From contig OX393576.1 of the NCBI GenBank assembly GCA_947652605.1, positions 48,336,966 through 48,400,965 of the forward strand: DNA of 64,000 bases. The letters run 5' to 3'. This DNA is from Elmis aenea. Its lineage: Eukaryota > Arthropoda > Insecta > Coleoptera > Elmidae. A program made the translations under genes and the position numbers. Below are positions 10,856 through 21,718 of the stretch, piece after piece. A model generated the notes under the pieces. The model searched no databases. It saw only the letters and a list, made by a program, of their open reading frames with translations, and was not told the DNA's origin. Each line of letters starts with the position of its first letter. The first letter of the stretch is position 1.

Positions 10856-11940
10856 ACATAACTGGTTGCAAAAAAATAGTATTTTAATTTAAATTATGTT
10901 ACAAATCCTTATTTTCGTTTAAGCATGAATATGCAATGCCCCCTTAGTTACACTATTATTAAACAAAAAATTAAAACGATTATTTCTAAATTTTAAAAAC
11001 TATTGTATAAAGTTATATTCATTTAATTAACTGTATTGATTATAATAATTTAGTCATTCTGTACATTTTCAGGTTTAAACACAAATAGATAGGTTTTTGT
11101 TGTTGTAATATTTTTAGTTTAAGTTCATGACCAACAAAAAAGAATCTAGTACCTAATTATAGTGAGAGGCTTTAGTAAAATTTTTGTTGAGACGTATTTA
11201 AGTAGGTATATTTGAGATGAAAATCACTTTTACACCTCCTTTATTAATTATACATAAAATTATGTACATACTCTAATGATTTGTGTAAGTAAATTCAGTA
11301 GCAATACTTTTAAAAATCTGTAAACAGTACATTACAGTAGTAGGTAGTCGGTCCACAGCGTGTACTCATTGCAAGAGACCGAAGAACCAATATTGGTGCT
11401 GTAAATAAATGTGAACACTAGGCGTCTACGTCAATTGACATAACTTTGCTTTGTTTAAACATCCTATTATAAGAAACGTAGTGGCAGTTAGCGGCTTCTT
11501 GTTGATTGGCGCGCCTGTTCACCTCGCTACTGTGCGGTAACTCAACGCCTAATGGAACGACACTTGCTATTGTTTACATACTACAGTCGTGCTTTTGATT
11601 GTTTACAAATTGATTTGGTAGCAGCAAGTCCATTTACTGCGTATTCTCGTCTTTGAGCAAGAGTAAATCGAGTGGTGGAGTTCATTGTATCTGCACTTAA
11701 GTTTCGTTTATAGTTACAAAAAAAACATTAAAGGGATATTTTTTTCTAATTCCATAAATAACACAATCTCGTTTAACACAAAATTATGATAGTAGTTTCA
11801 AAATTACAGAGTTTAATTCAAAAGTTATATATGAACAAAATGAAGAAGGGAAGCGCAAAATAAACTGAAATGAAAAGGGGGGCACAATAACATTTGGTAT
11901 ATAAAACAACAATTGGCCAAGAGTTTACCCTAACTTAAGT
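10856..11940. other. Unique stretch with a GC-richer island at 11340-11660
   Basis: No ORF. The island contains GGCGCGCC and several CpGs amid AT-rich flanks. It looks like unique, possibly regulatory DNA, but no specific element can be named. Confidence 0.4.
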
Positions 11941-11949
11941 TATTGAAAA

Positions 11950-12595
11950 AAATACTTCGCGAAATCAGGACATCCACCTACTGTTCGTGGGTTTAAAAAA
12001 GCATGTGACAATGTACCTCTAAGTAAGCTCTGGCAAACTTTGGAAGGACCCAAAAAAATATCCGAATTGATAAATGCTGTCAAAATGCTTTATAACATTA
12101 TAACCAACCCACAATAAAAATTAAAGTCGGAAAACAAATAACATCAGGTTTCATATCGTCAAAGCGATTAAAGCAAGATTACTGTATCACCAACCCTCAT
12201 TAAAATATACCTTGAAGAGGTTTTAAAAAACTGGAAGAAGAAGTGTGGGACACCATACTTTATTCATTATGCTTTACAAATGATCAGTAATGAAAAAATA
12301 ACAAACGAGCGTTTAAGGAAAATAATGCATATTACACATACCTACAATCACGGATGACACCAGAATTAAACAATTATTATGGTACGGACATGTACAGCAA
12401 ATGGCTGAATAGAGATTACCAAAACAAATCCTAAACTGACAACCCAAAGGCAGAAGAAACCCAGTCAGACCAAGAAGTTGGAGAGAAGGCATAGACAAGG
12501 ACATCAGGGAGAGTGAACTGGAAGACGATAAATGAAATGACCGAGAAAGATGGAAATTGGAAATTGGGAAACGTCGGAGAACGTTATAAACCGAT
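11950..12595 (+). pseudogene. Non-LTR retrotransposon relic (endonuclease/reverse-transcriptase type)
   Basis: Successive plus-strand frames give KKACDNVPLSKLWQTLEG then ISELINAVKMLYN, which matches the reverse transcriptase block with the first catalytic aspartate (FKKAFDNVPRxKLW). Next come SPTLIKIYLEEVLKNWKKKC (the SPTLFNIYLEE segment) and, after a deletion, the C-terminal part: GHV-like sequence, PKQILN, GRRNPVRPRSWREGIDKDI-like and WNDREKWKLE-like residues near 12420-12560. The YADD box and most of the thumb are missing. Many frameshifts and stops show it is dead. The minus-strand ORF at 12313-12504 is its shadow. Confidence 0.75.
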
Positions 12596-12653
12596 ATATA
12601 CAGGGATGCGCAAAACTATAGCAACTGACAAATATCTAAAACATCATTATATA

Positions 12654-13381
12654 CCGGGTGATTCAGTTTGACTGTCGCACCCCTATAACTTTGTAATTAT
12701 AGAAAATAACCCCAACAAACCTTATATATTTGAAATCGGCGAGAAATTCTCTATTAAGTGTAATATTTTTGTTATCTCTACGATGACGTATGTCAAATCT
12801 GGATAGGCAACTGTTTGTTTTTTTAAATTACATAGTATACATTTTTTTGTTGATTCGGATAGAGAATTTAATTCTGAATCCGACCATGTACTCAAAAAGT
12901 AGGCATACATAAGAAAATTTTCGAGAAAAATCAGTTCAAAGTTTATTCAAATCAAAGCAAACAGTCTATTTAACGTAACAAAAAACGATCAAATCTTAAA
13001 AATTATACGGTAACTATCAATGGAAATGTATTAAAAATTAATTTTTAATAAAAATAAAAACAAATAATAAACGCCGACATGAAAAATTAGATTTTAATGT
13101 ATTCAAAATGGCCGCCACTGCTGATTTTTCTCGAATTTTTTTAATGTACATGATCGGATTCAGAATTAAATTCTCTATCCGAATCAACAAAAAAATATAT
13201 ACTATGTAATTAAAAAAAAACAGTTGCCTATCGCGGATTTGACATACGTCATCGTAGAGGTAACAAAAACACATCACTTAATAGAGAATTTCTCGCCGAT
13301 TTCAAATATATAAGGTTTGTTGAGGTTATTCTCAATACTTACAAAGTTATAGGGGTGCGACAGTCAAACTGAATTACCCGG
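12654..13381. mobile_element. Foldback MITE with arms of about 280 bp (family L)
   Basis: Left end CCGGGTGATTCAGTTTGACT and right end AGTCAAACTGAATTACCCGG, flanked by TA at 12652-12653 and 13382-13383. The inverted arms continue through TATAACTTTGTAA, CGGCGAGAAATTCTC, ATGACGTATGTCAAATC and TTGATTCGGATAGAGAATTT. The two ORFs called in it, at 12722-12910 and 13038-13277, are antisense readings of the arms and not genes. The CCGGGTG end is a variant of the CAGGGTG end of families A, B, D and E. Confidence 0.88.
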
Positions 13382-13479
13382 TATACTAAAATGAAATTTT
13401 GTTTCTAAGCGTTATCATATTTTTCGGATTCGATGAAAATACTGATGTTGCAATATGACTACCGGTTCAACCGGAAACG

Positions 13480-13915
13480 GACTTAAACTTTGTCATTTTA
13501 AATAGAACACATTTTTGGGTTCCTCCTAAAATGTACTCTAAAAATATACTAGGTTATATGGGTCTAAAAAGTCAACTGTTTTCATAAAATTTACATTTTT
13601 ATGTAAATTTTTAGGATACAGCACTCTCTACTTTTTTAACATTTAAATTCCTTAAAAGGGTAGTAATATTTCGTTTGCGCTAGCTGCATTTTTTAAATAT
13701 TATACAGGGTGTTTTTTACGCTCGGTCAAACTTGTGAAACGTTAAACATCGTCAACTCAATTTTCTTAAATACAACACCCTATATGTTTTTACATAGTCC
13801 TGTAGAAAATTTGATTGTCTTTCAAAAACATGAACGATGTTTTATACCTAAAACTTGTAATATTTTTCGAGATATCACGATTTTATTGTAAACTATTAGT
13901 GCAACGTAATATTTT
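13480..13915. repeat. Diverged single arm of palindromic family B
   Basis: The sequence parallels 2060-2515 in the same orientation: AGGTTATATGGGTCT at about 13550, GTAAAATTTACATTTTTATG-like sequence at about 13590, CGCTAGCTGCATTTTT at about 13678, then TATACAGGGTGTTTTTTACG at about 13700 and CACCCTATATGTTTTTACAT at about 13777. It ends after TAATATTTTTCGAGATATC. No inverted partner is present, so this is a truncated or half-element copy. The plus-strand ORF at 13709 is accidental. Confidence 0.75.
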
Positions 13916-15295
13916 CGAGTAGGCTATGAAGGTAGGCAGCGGTAATTTTGGAACAATTGAAACATAAAAACAAGAAAGTTATAATTATATCTTTTCCTTG
14001 CGAGTTCTTGGTATTTTTTCATCCTGAAGATGTAATTTTACTATTTTTACTTTTAAATCGAGGTTATTTAGAATAATGCATTTATTCATTGGAGGTTTTG
14101 CATAACAAAGAAGGATAAAAATGCTAACTAAATACACGCTATTACAGAAACCTTAAGACATGATAATTGTGTTATACTTTTTTTTTAAAGCATTTTCAGC
14201 ACGTTACTTTAACCTGTGAGTTGAAGGCATCATTTCCGGACAGAATTTAATCCTCTTCAATGCTTTTGGTTGCCAGAACAAGCTACTAGAGTTTGACTAA
14301 ATATCTAAAGCACCCTGTATTAACGAATAAATTTTTCATATACCTTTTATGTCACAGTTTACAAAGTTGTGCATGCAAAAATAATATTTGTTGCTGTTCG
14401 GGCTGCTTTGATCGAATCATGCGTTTGTTATGACGTGAAAATTTAACGACTGTTTAGACTAGGACTCCCAATAAGTTCGGAATGTTCGTCTTTAGTCGTC
14501 CATAATACCCAAGATTTCTCAAGGTTCCGTTCGTTGTGTATAGTGTTTTATTTTTTATGACTTGAGTCTACCGAATTTGAACTCTGGATACATATTATAT
14601 ATCCGCTTTTATGAATTACGGTTATGAGCGCGAGGTGGGACAGAAAGAATGTTCAGAGAGCCGGCGAATTATTGTTTTCCGATGTTTATGACACTGTTTC
14701 GATTTCATAACTCGGCTGAACATGGGGGATTTGAGTGCACGTTTTTAATTTATCAGCCTCTATATCAAGTTATACGGCCTTTTACTCGACAGACCCCACA
14801 TTCCCACAAATCAAAACAGATGAAATGAAAATATATATTATCTTTGAGAATTCTGTGTTGTGAAAGACTATAACATTATGCATCAATAATTTCCCTTTAT
14901 GAATTTTTAAGAGAATTTATGGATAATATATGTTTTAGTGTATATTTTGCTGCATCTTGAAACAACAAAAAGTTAATTTGTTTATGTGTTTATGTTTTGA
15001 ATTTTAGGAACAAAAATAAAACTTTCATCCAATTCATTTGGTGTTGTACAGAAGATAAAAAAAGATTTCTACCACAACATCGTTAAAACTATTGGCAAAT
15101 ACATTGGAGTTAATCAAAATCCTTTAATAAATAAAATGTTGACCTTAAACTTTTATACAGTCTATAAAGGGCCTCCTAGCAGGATAGGATAGGCTAGTGG
15201 CCCTTGAAACTTTAAATGAGTTATTTTCCTATGCAGGTATCATAATATACAAAATATTTACAATAAATTTAGCACCCTTTTTTGTCCCAATTAAA
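13916..15295. other. Unique non-coding stretch
   Basis: No gene or clear repeat. A lone CACCCTGTATTAACG motif is seen at about 14312, without a partner. A GC-richer patch lies at about 14630-14780. Confidence 0.4.
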
Positions 15296-15358
15296 GGTTA
15301 TTGTGAAATTTACATTTTGATGAAAATCTTGACTGATACAGCACTTTCAAAAACTTAG
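15296..15358. repeat. Short fragment of family B arm
   Basis: GTGAAATTTACATTTTGATG followed by GATACAGCACTTTCAA resembles 2165-2220 in the left arm of B. It abuts the Penelope-like segment directly. Confidence 0.5.
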
Positions 15359-15359
15359 A

Positions 15360-15656
15360 AAAAGCATTTTTATTCTTAAGGCTTTCGCGGCCGTTTTCCA
15401 TAATACAATCTTGGTTTCCGGGTTTGGAACCGCGTCTTCTATATTTAGAAGTAGTTGACGTTTCGACCATTGTGTCTTGGTCTTTTTCAAAACGACTAAT
15501 TTGTGAGGGATAATGCTGGGTTTATATATCCAGCTTGTGGAGGCGTGGCGTTCCGCTTGATGGATTTGTTCTGCCTCAGTGATTTTGTGATGACTGGTTT
15601 CCAGATGTTTGGGAGTTGTATGCCTGTGTCTCTGTTGTAGTTGTTTGGGTTCTTGG
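15360..15656 (-). mobile_element. Penelope-like element terminal (pLTR-type) segment, copy 1
   Basis: This 297-bp segment reappears, with moderate divergence, at 26394-26645. On the minus strand it runs from AACCCAAGAACCAAACAACT-like sequence, through GGATATATAAACCCAGC, to GACCAAGACACAATGGTCG, AAACGTCAACTACTTC and GACGCGGTTCCAAACCCGG, ending GGCCGCGAAAGCC. The second copy sits next to a Penelope reverse transcriptase, which is how I assign it. The GACC/GGTC stem followed by GAAACGTC resembles the stem II and core of hammerhead ribozymes known from Penelope pLTRs, but the CTGATGA half of the core is degenerate. It joins a truncated Tc1 element at 15657. Confidence 0.65.
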
Positions 15657-16083
15657 CTCAAATTTAGTTCTTGAGTCACTTCACGCTGACTATGCCCTGC
15701 TTGAAGTAATGCAACGGCTTGAGCAGCTTTTTCTGGCGTGGTTTCCATTTTTTTAATAATTGGATTAATACAAAACGTTGCTAATTGACAGCTTATTGAC
15801 AGCTTTTAAGCCAATGATATGCAATTATTGAATGCATGCGTATTCATAACCTGAAAAGGCTGCATACCTGCATGCCGGATAGCTAGCATATTGTGGATGC
15901 TTTTGTTCTAACAGCCAAAACTTCAGAGCAAAAAAAGGAATTTCCGACTATTTGGTCTTATTTTAAAGGCAATGAAATAACCTTTTGAGTGATACGTTTC
16001 GTTTTTTAATTCTTAGTAGTACCTGAAAAACATTTCTTCAAAGTCGGAAAAGCGAGGTGGGTCGATACTTTTGCACCCGAGTG
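15657..16083 (-). mobile_element. Truncated Tc1 element (5' end only)
   Basis: This is the 5' 427 bp of the same Tc1 family as 41252-42894, in the opposite orientation. It ends GGTGGGTCGATACTTTTGCA then CCCGAGTG, with TA at 16084-16085. The transposase start is at 15748; the first 31 residues (METTPEKAAQAVALLQAGHS, then QREVTQELNLS) match the full copy with one change, S for G at residue 20. The frame then runs straight into the Penelope segment, producing a 133-codon chimeric ORF (15347-15748). The rest of the element is missing. Confidence 0.88.
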
Positions 16084-16085
16084 TA

Positions 16086-16465
16086 GTTGTTTATGTATCA
16101 AGGCCTAAAAGTGTAACTTTTTCGGCCGCTTCTGGTTTGCTGGCCGAGACGTAGTCAAGGCCAGCAAACAGGCAAGGCCGAAAAAGTACGTTTTGGCCGA
16201 GGTGCATATTACATTTTTTGTGCGATCGAATTAAAAACAATTTAAATTTTTAGTAATTTTCAAAATTATAGGTTATAACCTACGTGACAGCTGACGGCGT
16301 ATGTACAGCATTACCGGCCCTCTCCTTAACAACGGCTGTAAAGGGCAACGGCCTGAAAAGTAACTTTTACGGCCGTTGCTAAGGATAGGGCCGGTAATGC
16401 AGTACTTTATGGTTGCTAACGCGTCCGTCAAACAGCTGTTTCTAGTACAATCGCACAAAAAAATC
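16086..16465. repeat. Hairpin-rich repeat, family G, copy 1
   Basis: Starts TTGTTTATGTATCAAGGCC. It holds a hairpin at about 16115-16190 (AACTTTTTCGGCC, TTTGCTGGCC, then GGCCAGCAAA, GGCCGAAAAAGT), a second palindrome around 16335-16385 (GGCCTGAAAAGTAACTTTTACGGCC), and inverted motifs TTTTTTGTGCGATCG at about 16215 and CAATCGCACAAAAAAA at about 16448. It directly follows the Tc1 end at 16083. Copies: 34022-34402 and, partial, 53596-53815. Classification unknown; no ORF of its own. Confidence 0.75.
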
Positions 16466-18020
16466 TTTTTACAGTTGTTCATTTCTTTAATAATTTTGTT
16501 ACTTGTTCTATATACTTTTATTTTAATCTTATATTGTGTATATTTTTTTTTGCAGCAATACCTATTGTTTGCGTTTTGTTTGCATTAATTTTTATTAACG
16601 TCTTCATCATGTTGAAGTTTTGTTGATTTCCTTAAAGTTTACTATCATTAACTAGTACAATATTTTCGTACTAATTTTAATTTATGCAAAAAACATTTTG
16701 GCAAAAAGCAAAATGATTGTTATTTAAAAAGAATTTAAAAAAGCATTCTCATATTAAATAAAAATTTCGATTATGTCATGCCATTTTATGCAGTTATACC
16801 AACTGTTAATATTTAAAGTTCAAGAAGTTATGATTTGTAAACGCCCTGCATATGACAATCATTAGAAGGATGGAGATAGTTTTTAGAACAAATTGTCAAA
16901 GTTGAAAACCTCTTAGGCTTGCTCTTAAAATAAACAGTCATTACATGACATTGACGAAATTCGCCCATCGAGCGTAACATTAGTATTAAACGCAACAGTT
17001 TGTAAATGTCTGCATTATTAATTACTGTCTACAATACATTCCTTTAAATAATGGCTGGCAACTTGGCACAACATACACAAATTGTGTTATGTGACTTTCG
17101 CTGTTTTGAAATATATAAATTAATGATTTATTACTACGAAGCCTTATTGTAAGAATTTCTAGAGTATGCCCTCGTCGCTAGCAGTGTCAGTAAACAAGGA
17201 ACCAGTTTGGTCAAAGTCACAATGATTAAATGCGTCTGCAGTCTTTAATACGTCGTAAATTAGAATATAAATATAGTTTATTACCTTCCGTTACATCGCA
17301 TTAAATATGAAGACACACATCTTACTGGGACGTAAGTTAATATAATTACCTAGTGTAAATCATAGCTTAAAGAACAGATGCTTAAAATATAATAACGAAA
17401 ATATACAGCTGTAAAACTGATTTATTTGGTTCTCATCGTCCTTTATGTTGGTTGGATTGTCTAAGACCAATAAATCTAGGGGATTAAGAATCCATTGTCC
17501 GCATTTTATTTATTATAACCATTAACACTAGTAATAATGCATTTGTTATCCTTCAGAGGATCATATTTTATGGTGTTGTCAGCGGTAGCACATGTGCTCG
17601 CTCGGTTCTAGTCTCACATTCTCGAGCGCACAGAAGCCAGTCCATAGATTAATGGTGTGCGGTGTACCTTTTCGGGCAACTGAATATCTCTAACATAAAT
17701 CAGCAACAAATGCTGTGCTCTATCATTTGTTGTCTGTATGTCATTTATTTTCCGCCCTACAAAGGCTAGTTTCGTGTCGATGACATAAATAAAAATTTAT
17801 TGCATCGGTTTTATCTTTGACGTTACACCTAACTCGATATAATTTTTACACACCTAACACTTAAATTTATTTTTCATTAATGTCGCACTTACGTTTGTAA
17901 GATTTAGTTTGCTATGTAATTTTGTTTTGTTTATCGTCTCATTAAATATTAAATATGTAAAAAAAACTGTAGTCAATTACCAAGGACTGAGATGGGATTT
18001 AAAAAAAATGCAGTAAAACA
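16466..18020. other. Unique non-coding stretch
   Basis: No gene supported. The patch 17560-17700 is less AT-rich and contains CACATGTGCTCGCTCGG. No long repeats seen. Confidence 0.4.
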
Positions 18021-18023
18021 GTA

Positions 18024-18955
18024 AGGTAACGTAGCCTAATATGAGACCCTCCCTAGACGATATCCTATATAGAACATTTTAAATACAACAGCAACATCAT
18101 GTACAGGTAATACCTTCTATGGTACTGATACTGTCGGCTAGATGTCACAGAACTCTGCTCAGAAAACTTAAAAAGTGACGTTCTGAAAAAACCATGTCGG
18201 TAAATTTTTTTTGTGTTCAATTTGAAATATTTATGTTTTCAACATGGCAAGTACAATTTCTTATTTAGTACTATTCTAAGATAGCTAATACAAAGGTGAT
18301 TCATTGCGATTACTTCTACAGGTATGAATAAACAACAACCAAATCTCAAAGTCTTTTTTTTAAATGTGTGATTATTTCCAAATAAGAGAACCCCTAGGGT
18401 TCCTAATATGAGACACCTCTATTTGTCCATAGATCTCTAATTGTATAGAACCATTTTCATTCTTCTAAACGCCGTAAGCAGTGGAACAAGGAACAAATGG
18501 TACTTGCAATTAAAACAGTCAGAGCACATGCTATATAAAACAGCGGCGAAACATAAATTTTTCTCCTGAGCAACTCGTTTTTGGAAAACTTGGTAGAAAA
18601 CCTGCTCTGGGCAAAAATATCGAGGATGAGTTAGTTATTATTATTATTATTATTAATATTATTATTAAGTAATTAATTGACTAAAAATTAAATTATTTAA
18701 ATGTATAAGTAGTAAGTACATATTATAATTATAGGGTCTCATATTAGGATACCTTTTTTGTTTAGTTGCTCTTTGAGTTACATAATAATAATAATAATTT
18801 TTTTAAGATGTTTAAGTGAAAATTGTTTTTATTACCTGTTGGTCAAAATAGACCCACTGAACAATCAATAAATGTATTAACATTTAAAAATTGTCCATTT
18901 TTGTAGGAATTACATTTTTTTTTCAAAATAGGTCTCATATTAGGCTACTTTACCT
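18024..18955 (+). mobile_element. pogo/Tigger-like DNA transposon relic
   Basis: 27-bp TIRs with one mismatch, TAAGGTAACGTAGCCTAATA and its inverse TATTAGGCTACTTTACCTTA, are flanked by TA (18022-18023 and 18956-18957). The motif CCTAATATGAGAC recurs inside at about 18398, and an inverse copy lies at about 18736. A coding remnant at 18473-18640 reads RKQWNKEQMVLAIKTVRAHA then, after frame changes, LGRKPALGKNIEDELV. This is the psq-type helix-turn-helix and the GRKPxL linker of pogo/Tigger transposases, a DNA-binding region. The catalytic domain is absent. An ATT microsatellite at about 18634-18667 interrupts it. Confidence 0.78.
18634..18667. repeat. ATT microsatellite
   Basis: A run of ATT units with one TAAT interruption, inside the pogo-like element. 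A shorter ATA run lies at about 18783-18798. Confidence 0.8.
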
Positions 18956-19263
18956 TATAATAATAAGTATTACATTCAATAAGAGGATATTTACTTACTG
19001 ATAAATAAAAAGTATGCACAATTGACTTGATAATGAATCTTGTTCCTGCACAGGATGCCCCAATAAAAATTTCTTAGCACTAAAGCCTTATTTATATAAA
19101 AGATACAATTTAGGACAAAGCATTTACAGTTTTTCTAATGTAAATAATTGTTAGATACTAAAATTCCATTTTTTAAGTTGTTTCAAATATTTTGTGTACT
19201 AGCTCCAATTTCATTATCTACGTATTTGTTGCCTTTGTGTTTTGATAATATATGCAATATATA

Positions 19264-19998
19264 GAGGGTAGTCCACTGGTCCACATAGAAGGGTCACTAT
19301 TGGGATCTCGTAAACGGTAAGAGCAACAAAGAAGGTTAAATTAGGCAAATTAATGATTTAATGTTTTAAAAAAGTTTTATGGCACACTAGATAATAAACA
19401 AAAATCAAAATGGGCACTTTTTTTAAATCGTTAATAAATCGGTTATACCTACTTGATGGTACAAAAATATTTTTGAAAAAAAGGTGTAGATTTTTTAACG
19501 CACTGTAAAATGAAAACATTTATGTGTTTTAACATTGTTTAAATTCTTAGATAAATCGTAAACTTGATTTTTTAAAGAAAACCATAGCTCGCTATGATCT
19601 CCTAAAAAAGCATTTTTTCCCTCTTTTTAATAATATAAGGTTTAATGTATTTATTTTCATATTTAGGCTTAAAACAAATAAAATTCCACAAAAAATTCCT
19701 ATGAAGCTATAAAGTGCCATAAATTTGGTTTTCGTTTTACAGTGAGTAAAAAAATCTATAACTTTTCTCCAAAAATATTTTTGTACCACCATATACATAT
19801 AACCGAGTTATTAAAGATTTTAAATAATGCCAATTTTGATTTTTGTTTATTATCTAGCGCGCCATCGAACTTTTTTAAAACATTAAAGCATCACTGAATA
19901 GGTCTCAGAAAGAGGAACAATTTGTCTAATCTAAACTTTTTCGTAGCTCTTACCGTTTATGAGATCCCAATAGTGGACCTTCCATGTGGACCACCCTG
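19264..19998. mobile_element. Foldback MITE, family D, copy 2
   Basis: Left part GGTCCACATAGAAGGGTCAC and right part GGACCTTCCATGTGGACCAC then CCTG are inverted. The left terminus carries a small duplication (GTCCACTGGTCCACATAG). The central segment, with AAACCATAGCTCGCTATGAT, corresponds to the interior of copy 3 in inverse orientation. The minus-strand ORF at 19592-19798 is an accidental reading of this interior. Confidence 0.85.
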
Positions 19999-21710
19999 TA
20001 TGCATTTTTTTTTAAAAGTTGTTTTTTTGCTGATTAGACTACTTTGTTTTTGAAAAAGCAAAATGCGCTACCCTTCAATCAATCTATTATTCTTTCAAAT
20101 TTTTTTTTTAACTTTTCCAAAAACTTTTTTTGGTACTTGTAATAAATGTATAACTTGATTTATAGATGAACCCTGTAACTCATTTCATAAAAAATATTAA
20201 CGTAAGTATGTTATTAATATGGTAATGTTAATAAGTTTAATCTGCAGCCCTATTTTATTATTACATGATGATATTATTTCTGCTTCATATAACGGGTGTA
20301 AGTAATTACAAATTGCACCATGTTATTCTGGTGTTATAATAAAGTATTAATAAGACGATGCTATCTAGAAAACAGTTTTTCACTGAAATGTCATGTTAAT
20401 ACCATATCAGCTGTAATTGCAATTAATCATTTCTATATAAACAGAAACCAATTTCGAACATAATTCTTAGGGTGCGTCATGGAAGCAGATGGGTCCAAGA
20501 TCCTGATAGACCGGTTGTATAGAGGGACCACAGCAAAGAGTAAATTAACACCGATGAGTAGTGTCAGGTCCAACAAAGAAGATTGTTTTGCTTCCTTGCT
20601 CGCTCGTCATTTATCTAACCTCAACAATACCTGTCCAAGATTTGACACATCTATCAAAGCATGAAGAATAGCTGGAACCGGAGGGAATAATCCTCTATAT
20701 AAGGTCGTACCGTGCAAAAACAACTACAAAGCGTATCCGACAAGTAATAGAAGACTTTTAGTATAGATTAGCACCTTACATATCGCATTTCTGTCTATTA
20801 CTATTGTTCAATAGAATACTCAGTGATGTTTACACGATATACTGTATGGTACACAATTACAGTAACTTTTAATAGTTATTTCAAGGCTTATGTACAGGGT
20901 GTATAGTAAATGCGGGAAAAACTACATAGGTCTTCAACTTGGTAACTAAAAAAAAATTACGGTAAAACCGGTTTTAACCGTTATTAAGTTTCAGTTCACG
21001 ATAAAGAAATTTCATGGGTGAAAAAGTAAAGAACGAAAACGAATTATTTCGTTTTTAGTCCCTGAGAGAAAAAGCTATCTAAAAGAGAATAAAATATATT
21101 TAAGGATTATTTGTTTCAAAATTTATAAATAATAATTATATGATTGTAAGTAAAATTTAAAAAAATAATATAATAGTCCTCCACTTTTATTGAACAATAA
21201 TCGTAGTAAAAATAGTGATAAACAACTATAAAGCATTGATATAAATAATGACAAAACTAGTTTGTTTTCTTATCTTAAAATTTATTAAGAAATAAAATGT
21301 CACTCACAATTAGCATCATTTATCCATTTAAAAAAAATGTCGACAATTCCAGTCTGGGATTTTTCCAGTGTTTCTTCTATTCTAAATAACAATTATTCAT
21401 TTACCAATTGTTTCATAATTTGTGCAATTTGTTTAGTAGCATGAGTAGATACGCTAATATAATAATCACTTGTCTTTTATTCGCATATTTCTTGTCGCAG
21501 TGTAATACATAAATAAAGGTTTTGGTTTAAGACAAAAAAATACTTACTGAAATCTAAGTTAATTGCAAACTCTTCTACGTTTCAGTGTAAGATTTTAGTT
21601 TTGATTTAAGCTTCTGACTGGCTTTATACATATTTTTTTTCAATATTGTCTCAACTTCTTTATTTTTTTATATTTGCAGCTTTGTTTTCTTCCTTTCACA
21701 ATCTTATTGG
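19999..21710. other. Non-coding stretch with one lone TACAGGGTGT motif
   Basis: A TACAGGGTGTATAGTAAATG motif at about 20893 resembles a family-B type end but has no partner. The 61-codon ORF at 20479-20664 shows no recognisable domain and is not called. Confidence 0.4.
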
Positions 21711-21718
21711 GTTTTACT

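Noticed and set aside
12313..13277. Minus-strand ORFs of 62-79 codons
   Set aside because: One is antisense to a LINE relic and two are readings of the arms of foldback L.
20479..20664. 61-codon plus-strand ORF
   Set aside because: No similarity recognised and no supporting splice or promoter signals.
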